A stretch of 48,325 nt of DNA from Butyrivibrio sp. CAG:318 (GTDB lineage Bacteria; Bacillota; Clostridia; Lachnospirales; Lachnospiraceae): NCBI GenBank assembly GCA_000431815.1, contig FR889241.1, forward strand, positions 88,465 through 136,789. Direction: 5' to 3'. The notes below the pieces were generated by a model. The model searched no databases. It was not told the DNA's origin and worked only from the letters and a program-made list of their open reading frames with translations. Shown piece by piece: positions 43,033 through 48,325 of this stretch; the stretch's first letter is position 1; the number at the start of each line of letters is the position of its first letter. The position numbers and the translations under genes were made by a program.

Positions 43033-43527
43033 TTAAGCCTCTGCTTCTTTCTTCTCTGCAATCTGCTTAATAACACGAGCAAAATTGGTAACCGGTGACT
43101 GGATGCTTCCAAGTAACTTCGAAAGAAGTTCTTCTCTTGAAGGGATTGTAGCGATAACAGAGATTGCCTTGTTATCATAGAAAGTTCCTTCAACCACACC
43201 TGATTTAAGCTCTAATGCTTCTGCCTTCTTAGCAAAATTAAAAAGAATTCTTGCCGGTGCAGTAGCATCGTCCTTAGAAATTGCAATTGCTGTAGGTCCC
43301 TCGAGATCCGGAGTAAGTGCTTCGAATTCTGTTCCCTCAATTGCACGCTTGATCATTGTATTCTTATATACCTTGTATACAACGCCTGCTTCTCTCATCT
43401 GCTTACGAAGCTGTGTATCCTGCTCAACAGTGAGTCCACGGTAATCAGCAATTACTGCTGACTTGGCGTCCTTAAGGTTCTCAATGATTTCATCAACGAT
43501 AGGTTTCTTAAGTTCAACCTTTGCCAT
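43033..43527 (-). CDS. rplJ: Large ribosomal subunit protein uL10
   Basis: A 164-residue stalk base protein: ELKKPIVDEIIENLKDAKSA, VIADYRGLTVEQDTQLRKQM and the C-terminal helix that holds L12 dimers (NFARVIKQIAEKKEAE). ATG 43527 follows AAGGAGG. It is preceded by an L10 leader with an attenuator hairpin, so expression is autoregulated by L10(L12)4 (known mechanism). Confidence 0.98.
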   Translation of the reverse strand: MAKVELKKPIVDEIIENLKDAKSAVIADYRGLTVEQDTQLRKQMREAGVVYKVYKNTMIKRAIEGTEFEALTPDLEGPTAIAISKDDATAPARILFNFAKKAEALELKSGVVEGTFYDNKAISVIATIPSREELLSKLLGSIQSPVTNFARVIKQIAEKKEAEA

Positions 43528-43539
43528 GAGTATTTCCTC

Positions 43540-43695
43540 CTTATAATAATCAAAAATGCCTCCCGCAGACACAGGAGGCATAAATAAGTCATATCGTGCT
43601 TAAATCTCCTCGGCAGGCGTTATCAACTTATGCCTTACGGCACCTGCTGTCTACGGTATCGGCCAAAAATCAGCCTACAGATGACATATTATCAT
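43540..43695 (-). promoter_or_regulatory. L10 ribosomal protein leader with attenuator
   Basis: The minus-strand leader has the L10-leader core (GATACCGTAGACAGCAGGTG ... CGCCTGCCGAGG) in which L10 mimics its 23S binding site. A terminator stem ATGCCTCC/GGAGGCAT (43556-43563 with 43574-43581) followed by TTTTTG comes just before the rplJ ribosome site. Confidence 0.88.
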
Positions 43696-43749
43696 CATAG
43701 CTTATTTTTGTCAATATTTATTTTATGATGTGCCATAAAGCACAATCAA

Positions 43750-44445
43750 TTAACCAAGATACTTAGAAGTATCAACCTTCACTCCAGGGCCCATAGTAGC
43801 TGTAAGAGTGATGTTCTTAATATACTGTCCTTTAAGAGCTGATGGTTTAGCCTTAACAATGGCATCCATAATTGCCTTAAAGTTATCAGCGAGCTGTTCC
43901 TCTGTGAAAGATGCCTTTCCTACAGGAACATGAACGATGTTAGTCTTATCAAGTCTGTACTCGATCTTACCGGCTTTGATATCGTTAATTGCTTTAGTTA
44001 CATCCATTGTAACTGTTCCGGCCTTAGGGTTTGGCATTAAGCCCTTAGGTCCGAGTACACGTCCGAGACGTCCTACAACGCCCATCATGTCAGGTGTAGC
44101 AACAACAACATCGAATTCGAACCATCCATCATTCTGGATCTTAGGAATAAGTTCCTCGCCGCCTACGAAATCAGCTCCGGCTGCTTCTGCTTCTGTAGCC
44201 TTAGCTCCCTTAGCGAATACGAGTACTCTGACTGTCTTACCTGTTCCGTGAGGAAGTACTACTGCACCACGAATCTGCTGGTCAGCATGACGTCCGTCAC
44301 ATCCTGTTCTGATATGTGCCTCGATTGTTTCATCGAATTTTGCTGTAGATGTCTTCTTAACTAATGCAACTGCATCTTCAGCTGTATAAAGTGTTGCGCG
44401 GTCGATCAATTTAGCCGCTTCAACGTATTTTTTGCCTCTCTTCAT
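43750..44445 (-). CDS. rplA: Large ribosomal subunit protein uL1
   Basis: A 231-residue L1-stalk protein: MKRGKKYVEAAKLIDRATLY start, HIRTGCDGRHADQQIRGAV, the domain II segment VGRLGRVLGPKGLMPNPKAG and KIEYRLDKTNIVHVPVGK. L1 also represses its own operon by binding mRNA. The AGGAGGTT site is preceded by the 28-bp motif at 44462-44489. Confidence 0.98.
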   Translation of the reverse strand: MKRGKKYVEAAKLIDRATLYTAEDAVALVKKTSTAKFDETIEAHIRTGCDGRHADQQIRGAVVLPHGTGKTVRVLVFAKGAKATEAEAAGADFVGGEELIPKIQNDGWFEFDVVVATPDMMGVVGRLGRVLGPKGLMPNPKAGTVTMDVTKAINDIKAGKIEYRLDKTNIVHVPVGKASFTEEQLADNFKAIMDAIVKAKPSALKGQYIKNITLTATMGPGVKVDTSKYLG

Positions 44446-44461
44446 AATATAAAACCTCCTG

Positions 44462-44489
44462 GTGGTATTTGCGGGGTCTGCCCTCCCAC
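44462..44489 (-). promoter_or_regulatory. 28-bp leader motif before rplA (candidate L1 target, copy 2)
   Basis: On the minus strand GTGGGAGGG-N6-CCCGC-AAATACCAC; it matches the copy before rplK at 44977-45004 at most positions. The paired GGG/CCC arms and loop resemble an L1-binding stem. Confidence 0.6.
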
Positions 44490-44528
44490 AACTTCTCCGG
44501 CACTATGATACCGGATAGCAAACTGTTA

Positions 44529-44954
44529 TTATTCTTCTACGGTGATACCCATACTTCTTGCAGTACCGGCGATCATGCTCATAGCTGCCTCAAGTGAACC
44601 TGCGTTAAGATCCGGCATTTTGGTCTCAGCGATTTTCTGCAAATCAGCTTTAGAGATTGTTGCGACCTTATTCTTGTTAGGTACGCCTGATCCTGACTTA
44701 ATGTTACATGCTTTCTTAAGGAGAACAGCTGCAGGTGGAGTCTTTGTTATAAAGCTGAAGCTTCTATCTGCATAAACTGTGATGACAACAGGAATGACTG
44801 TATCACCCATATCTGCTGTCTTTGCGTTGAACTGCTTTGTGAACTCAACGATGTTAACACCATGCTGTCCAAGTGCTGGACCAACTGGTGGAGCCGGTGT
44901 AGCTTTGCCGGCAGGAATCTGTAATTTGATATAACCTGTTACTTTCTTTGCCAT
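44529..44954 (-). CDS. rplK: Large ribosomal subunit protein uL11
   Basis: A 141-residue GTPase-centre protein: KKVTGYIKLQIPAGKATPAP, QHGVNIVEFTKQFNAKT and the C-terminal GTARSMGITVEE. ATG 44954 is 9 nt after AGGAGG; a GTG three codons upstream is less likely. First of rplKA, after nusG. Confidence 0.98.
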   Translation of the reverse strand: MAKKVTGYIKLQIPAGKATPAPPVGPALGQHGVNIVEFTKQFNAKTADMGDTVIPVVITVYADRSFSFITKTPPAAVLLKKACNIKSGSGVPNKNKVATISKADLQKIAETKMPDLNAGSLEAAMSMIAGTARSMGITVEE

Positions 44955-44976
44955 TTTTGGCACCTCCTAAAATATT

Positions 44977-45004
44977 GTGGTATTCGCGGGAATCACCCTC
45001 CCAC
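44977..45004 (-). promoter_or_regulatory. 28-bp leader motif before rplK (candidate L1 target, copy 1)
   Basis: On the minus strand GTGGGAGGG-N6-CCGCG-AATACCAC, ending 22 bp before the rplK start codon. See the second copy before rplA. Confidence 0.6.
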
Positions 45005-45052
45005 TGTGCAATCCCGGAACTTCAAGTCCCGGTGAATTACCTGTAAAAAAGA

Positions 45053-45583
45053 TTAAATATGACGTATTTCCGTAAAGTCAAGTTCTACCGGTGTCTCACG
45101 GCCGAACATATCAACCATGATAGTTACCGTCTGCTTGCTTTCGTTAATACTCTTAATCGCGCCAACCGTATTTTCCCAAACACCTGATACGGCCACAATT
45201 GTATCACCGACTTTATAGTCGATTGCAATCTTCTTGGCATTGATTCCGAGATTCTTCATCTCTTCATCAGTAAGCGGCACCGGCTTGGATCCCGGTCCGA
45301 CAAAACCTGTAACGCCTCTGGTGTTTCTGACTACATACCATGTATCATCATTCATGATCATATGAATAAGTACATATCCCGGAAAAATCTTTCTCTGAAC
45401 CTGTTTCATAGCACCTGACTTCGTCTTCTCAAGAACTTCCTCGAGCGGTACTGAAACTTCCAATATCTGGTCCTGAAGATTTCTGTTTTCGATAGTCTTC
45501 TCAATGTTAGCTTTTACCTTGTTCTCATAGCCCGAATATGTGTGAACCACATACCAGCAGGCTCCTGACATTTCTTCTGACAT
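45053..45583 (-). CDS. nusG: Transcription termination/antitermination factor NusG
   Basis: A 176-residue protein: NGN domain (CWYVVHTYSGYENKVKANIE ... IFPGYVLIHMIMND; TRGVTGFVGPG) and KOW domain (KVGDTIVAVSGVWENTVGAI). It binds RNA polymerase and couples it to the ribosome or Rho. AAAGGTG precedes ATG 45583. secE lies 35 bp upstream. Confidence 0.98.
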   Translation of the reverse strand: MSEEMSGACWYVVHTYSGYENKVKANIEKTIENRNLQDQILEVSVPLEEVLEKTKSGAMKQVQRKIFPGYVLIHMIMNDDTWYVVRNTRGVTGFVGPGSKPVPLTDEEMKNLGINAKKIAIDYKVGDTIVAVSGVWENTVGAIKSINESKQTVTIMVDMFGRETPVELDFTEIRHI

Positions 45584-45618
45584 CTAATCACCTTTCTGCT
45601 GCAGATTTCTCTGCACTA

Positions 45619-45903
45619 TTATTTTACCAATAACTCCAGTCCCAATCTTATAATCATATCAACCAAAGTGATAATAACTCCAAGACCAATTGAGCTGAGC
45701 AGAACTGCCAGCGTCTGTTTACCGAGTGACTGGCGGCTTGGCCAGATGATTTTCTTAAACTCTGCCTTAACCTGTGAGAAAAATCCGTTCCTGTTGGATG
45801 TTTTCTTGGCTTTGGCGGTTCTGGCAGTCTTTACTGCCACATCTTCAACGATAATATCGTCAGATAACTTACCGTCTGCTAAATTCTTCTCAGAATCACC
45901 CAT
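45619..45903 (-). CDS. secE: Preprotein translocase subunit SecE
   Basis: A 94-residue SecYEG subunit: a 45-residue polar N-terminal extension, then the amphipathic helix VKAEFKKIIWPSRQSLGKQT (the conserved FKKIIWPS element) and one transmembrane helix (VLLSSIGLGVIITLVDMIIR). GGAGG precedes ATG 45903. Between rpmG and nusG, as usual. Confidence 0.97.
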   Translation of the reverse strand: MGDSEKNLADGKLSDDIIVEDVAVKTARTAKAKKTSNRNGFFSQVKAEFKKIIWPSRQSLGKQTLAVLLSSIGLGVIITLVDMIIRLGLELLVK

Positions 45904-45935
45904 CGTAACTAACCTCCAATTGCGGTTACACTAAA

Positions 45936-46085
45936 TTATTTAGTCTCTTTGTGTAATGTGTGTGACTTACAGAACTTACAATATTTCTTTGTTTCCATTC
46001 TGTCCGGATGAGTCTTCTTATCCTTGGTCATATTGTAGTTACGCTGCTTGCACTCTGTGCACGCTAATGTGATTTTAACACGCAT
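45936..46085 (-). CDS. rpmG: Large ribosomal subunit protein bL33
   Basis: A 49-residue protein: RVKITLACTECKQRNYNMTK, KKTHPDRMETKKYCKFCKSH and a terminal TLHKETK. Four Cys in two CxxC pairs make it the zinc-binding form of L33. TTGGAGG precedes ATG 46085. First gene of the rpmG-secE-nusG unit, under the promoter at 46208-46237. Confidence 0.97.
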   Translation of the reverse strand: MRVKITLACTECKQRNYNMTKDKKTHPDRMETKKYCKFCKSHTLHKETK

Positions 46086-46207
46086 GACTGACACCTCCAA
46101 ATTTAAAAATATCTATGACTTATTGTAATATTGCATACACGGTTCGCATCTAAAATCGAATGATTTTTTAGGCATAAAAAAAAAGCCTTACTTCCCGTAG
46201 CCTACCT

Positions 46208-46237
46208 ACTATAACATACCGTATCGGCTTAAGTCAA
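46208..46237 (-). promoter_or_regulatory. Promoter of rpmG-secE-nusG
   Basis: On the minus strand TTGACT (46232-46237), 18 bp, TATAGT (46208-46213). The leader after it is about 115 nt and contains a run of nine T. Confidence 0.8.
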
Positions 46238-46288
46238 CACTTTTATAGGTGTTTTTCGCTTAATTTTCTTCTAATTTTAAAAAAAATA

Positions 46289-46317
46289 GTGACAAACCTC
46301 CTTGTGAGTAATATAAT
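46289..46317 (+). promoter_or_regulatory. Promoter of the FliD-like gene
   Basis: GTGACA (46289-46294), 17 bp, TATAAT (46312-46317), 62 bp before the ATG; a sigma-A rather than a sigma-28-type promoter. Confidence 0.75.
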
Positions 46318-46379
46318 ATAGATGTAAAAATGGATTTTTAGAATTAAATGTAATCACGACAGACAAGGAGGTGACTGTT

Positions 46380-47657
46380 ATGATTAGCCAGGTATACAGT
46401 AATTATATTGCTGAATACGGTATGCGCCCCTATTCAAAGCACAGTACTCATAAGAAAAGCGAATTGAAGAGCGTATACAACAGTATCGTTAAACTTAATA
46501 AGTCAAGTCCTTTCTATAAATTAGATGTTTCGGATAACGCGCAGACCCGTGCAATCGATATCAAGGAGAATGCACGTTCGCTTGCTGAGATTACAGAGGA
46601 TCTTACGGATGTCCAGACCGGCGGCATGACATTTAAGAGTCTCGCCGATTCTGATAATGAAGCAGTCGCTTCTGCCGAATATATCGGCGATAATACGACC
46701 GCAGGTACTACGCACAGTTTCAATATATCCGTTGACCAGCTGGCAGAACCGCAGATTAATACGGGTGCTTTTCTCAACAACCATTCAAATGTGCTTTCAA
46801 GCGGAACATATGTATTTGATGTCAACATATCATCTATTACATATGAATTGCAGTTTTCGGTTAAGGACACCGAGAACACTCTGGATATACAGAATAAATT
46901 ATCCCGTCTTATCAATAAATCGCAGATCGGTCTCTCGGCTGCTGTTATTGATAACGGTCAGGGACAGAGTGCATTGCAGCTCACTTCCAATATGACCGGA
47001 GTCGGCAGCAAACCTGTTATTTTTACGGTTACAGATGATAACACATCAGCCGCATCAGGCGTGGTGGATGCACTCGGACTTAATAATACGACCCAGTATC
47101 CGGCAAATGCGGTTTTCAGGCTCAACGGCGAATCCCGGACATCTTCTTCCAACACGTTCACTGTTGATAAAGATTATGAAGTCACTCTTCACAGTGTAAG
47201 CCATGATAATGAGTCCGCAACCATTTCGCTCCATCAGGACATGAACTCACTCGCCGACAGCCTCCGCGAACTTGTCGGTAGTTATAATAAACTGACATCA
47301 CTCATCAGTGAAGGTACAAGCGCGGGAAGCAGGCGAATATATGGTGATTTCAGAGCAATCACCGAGAAATACAGTGCGGCACTGAATGCCAACGGACTGT
47401 CATTACAGGAGAATGGTCAGATAAGTATCGATGAAGATACTCTTAAGCAGAATTCATCAGACGGTTCCATGCCGGATAAGCTTTCGCAGATAAACGGCTT
47501 TAAGAATGCTCTTTACAAAAAAGCTACGGCTGTAATGATTGACCCGATGGAATATATTAACAAGAACATCATAAGTTATAAGAATCCGGTCAGACCGAGT
47601 GCCGATCCTTATACAACATCCATCTATACCGGAATGATGTTCAACGGCTATTGTTAG
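46380..47657 (+). CDS. FliD-like (flagellar hook-associated 2-type) protein
   Basis: A 425-residue protein with the FliD landmarks: SELKSVYNSIVKLNKSSPFY (helical D0-like start), HSFNISVDQLAEPQINTGAF (the V-x-QLA motif), a central beta-rich part (STFVDK-like strands; ATISLHQDMNSLADSLRELV), and a C-terminal helical SYNKLTSLISEG region. FliD caps the flagellar filament, is exported by the flagellar type III system and has no signal peptide, as here. It is short at both ends, has no other flagellar genes around it and a sigma-A-type promoter, so it may be a diverged or orphan copy. AAGGAGG lies 8 nt before ATG 46380. Confidence 0.75.
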   Translation: MISQVYSNYIAEYGMRPYSKHSTHKKSELKSVYNSIVKLNKSSPFYKLDVSDNAQTRAIDIKENARSLAEITEDLTDVQTGGMTFKSLADSDNEAVASAEYIGDNTTAGTTHSFNISVDQLAEPQINTGAFLNNHSNVLSSGTYVFDVNISSITYELQFSVKDTENTLDIQNKLSRLINKSQIGLSAAVIDNGQGQSALQLTSNMTGVGSKPVIFTVTDDNTSAASGVVDALGLNNTTQYPANAVFRLNGESRTSSSNTFTVDKDYEVTLHSVSHDNESATISLHQDMNSLADSLRELVGSYNKLTSLISEGTSAGSRRIYGDFRAITEKYSAALNANGLSLQENGQISIDEDTLKQNSSDGSMPDKLSQINGFKNALYKKATAVMIDPMEYINKNIISYKNPVRPSADPYTTSIYTGMMFNGYC

Positions 47658-47667
47658 AATTTATCAG

Positions 47668-47697
47668 GCCTTCCGCATTATGCGGAGGGCTTTTTTA
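47668..47697 (+). terminator. Intrinsic terminator of the FliD-like gene
   Basis: A 10-bp stem GCCTTCCGCA/TGCGGAGGGC with a 3-nt loop and TTTTTT. It starts 10 bp after the FliD-like stop and overlaps the sigma factor stop codon on the other strand. Confidence 0.9.
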
Positions 47698-48201
47698 TGT
47701 ATATTTATCCTTAATAATTTCACGCAGCTTCTGTCTTATGCGTGATATGCACTTTATAACGCTTTCGCGGCTTACATTATTAATTCCGGCTATCTCACCA
47801 TACCCCATATTATTTACATAATGAAGCAGAAAAATCTTTCTGTGTTCCGGATGCAGTTCGGCGATACACTTCTTAAGTGCCTCGCGTTCGATTACCGCCT
47901 CAAGCATACTGTATCTGTCCTCTCCCGGTTCATCCTCATCAATCGGAACCGTGTACACCCTGGCGGTTTCTGTGGCATACTTTAAGCATATCCGCCTGCA
48001 GCATGAATATATGTATCGTATTTTCATGGGCTCGGTCAGTTTAATAAGCCATTCGGCATGTATGACCAGATGCAGGAATGTATCCTCCACCATGTCATAA
48101 GAAGCATAATAATCATGAATTATACATTCAGCCAGCCTCCGCAGTTTCTCCCTGTGTTCTTCATACATCTTTGCAATTATTTCGTTAATATTCTCAGACA
48201 A
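47695..48201 (-). CDS. Sigma-70 family (ECF-like) RNA polymerase sigma factor
   Basis: A 168-residue two-domain sigma factor: region 2 (residues ~10-90; YASYDMVEDTFLHLVIHAEW, then KIRYIYSCCRRI) and region 4 (~105-165; LKKCIAELHPEHRKIFLLHY, VNNMGYGEIAGINNVSRESV with the helix-turn-helix). No anti-sigma gene lies downstream; the next gene is divergent in direction. The start is TTG 48201 (MSENINEII), 8 nt after GGAGGG. That Shine-Dalgarno is inside a hairpin (48205-48249). Confidence 0.85.
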   Translation of the reverse strand: MSENINEIIAKMYEEHREKLRRLAECIIHDYYASYDMVEDTFLHLVIHAEWLIKLTEPMKIRYIYSCCRRICLKYATETARVYTVPIDEDEPGEDRYSMLEAVIEREALKKCIAELHPEHRKIFLLHYVNNMGYGEIAGINNVSRESVIKCISRIRQKLREIIKDKYT

Positions 48202-48204
48202 ATA

Positions 48205-48249
48205 AAAATCCCTCCGTATTATCTTTTCTAATAATACAGACGGGATTTT
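48205..48249 (-). promoter_or_regulatory. Hairpin that buries the sigma-factor Shine-Dalgarno
   Basis: On the minus strand AAAATCCC pairs with GGGATTTT (8 bp) and GTATTAT with ATAATAC (7 bp), interrupted only by a few bases, around an 8-nt loop. The GGAGGG of the sigma gene lies in the 3' arm and is followed by TTTTTATTTG. It could be the intrinsic terminator of an upstream gene, a translational block, or both. Confidence 0.65.
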
Positions 48250-48325
48250 ATTTTAAAAAGTCACATTAAATTAAAAATTTATCTGCTGGCATCAAGTGTT
48301 TCATACCAAAATAGGTGTAAAACTC
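48250..48325 (-). other. Right edge, possible 3' end of an upstream minus-strand gene
   Basis: On the minus strand one frame reads VLHLFWYETLDASR before a stop at 48279 and another reads EFYTYFGMKHLMPADKFLI before a stop at 48266. Which, if either, is real cannot be decided from 76 bp. Confidence 0.25.

Noticed and set aside
46086..46240. c-di-GMP riboswitch-like GTAGGTAG-CTACGGG sequence before rpmG
   Set aside because: Only a loose resemblance; the segment overlaps a good promoter and lacks the paired arms of the riboswitch.
1..48325. tRNA, rRNA, CRISPR and insertion sequences
   Set aside because: Looked for; no cloverleaf, rRNA core, regularly spaced repeats or transposase were recognised. 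A tRNA search tool would be needed to exclude single tRNAs.

Overview
The window looks like chromosomal sequence from an anaerobic Clostridia-type Firmicute, most likely Lachnospiraceae. The evidence is strong AAGGAGG ribosome binding sites, frequent TTG starts next to good Shine-Dalgarno sequences, moderate GC, a SpoVT sporulation regulator, a family II pyrophosphatase with CBS and DRTGG domains, a Cthe_2159-type carbohydrate-binding lipoprotein, and a typical Gram-positive order of rpmG-secE-nusG-rplKA-rplJL-rpoBC and rpsL-rpsG-fusA-tuf. Genus and species cannot be settled from the sequence alone. Almost every gene lies on the minus strand; the clear exceptions are the carbohydrate-binding lipoprotein near 13.4-15.2 kb and a FliD-like gene near 46.4-47.7 kb.

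Left part (1-23.8 kb, housekeeping and surface functions). A small operon read leftward encodes a coiled-coil tail-anchored protein, a Mn-dependent pyrophosphatase, a flavin reductase-like protein and shikimate kinase (cut by the window edge). SpoVT, an acyltransferase, an ABC-F ATPase, a GGDEF/EAL protein and an iron-dependent alcohol dehydrogenase follow. Next are an ABC uptake system (lipoprotein, permease, ATPase; TrpXYZ-like), a divergent carbohydrate-binding lipoprotein with a 33-bp repeat tail, a zinc-ribbon membrane protein, a cytidylate-kinase-like protein, an ABC export-type system of one ATPase and two permeases behind a stand-alone LytTR regulator, a divergent DXS-like enzyme, a GNAT acetyltransferase and a YqeY-type protein.

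Accessory segment (about 23.94-27.96 kb). This stretch sits directly downstream of tuf and is bounded by two perfect 21-bp direct repeats of the tuf 3' end. That geometry is expected of an element integrated at a gene's 3' end. It holds a frameshifted AlbA_2/ATPase-like gene with a homopolymer-rich 13-bp repeat tract, a small protein, a toxin-like C-terminal fragment, a membrane-anchored small protein, a clear multi-frameshift pseudogene, and a lipoprotein whose start is disrupted in an A-tract. No integrase is visible. It reads as a decayed mobile island or toxin/immunity locus and is the most unusual part of the window.

Right part (27.9-48.3 kb, translation and transcription core). In transcription order (right to left): a sigma-70-family factor whose Shine-Dalgarno lies in a hairpin; a divergent FliD-like gene; rpmG, secE, nusG, rplK, rplA, an L10 leader with attenuator, rplJ, rplL, a complex terminator, rpoB and rpoC with their own promoter, a TPR-sulfatase-like gene, then rpsL, rpsG, fusA and tuf. 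rplK and rplA are each preceded by the same 28-bp motif, a likely L1 autoregulatory target. No rRNA, tRNA or CRISPR was recognised.
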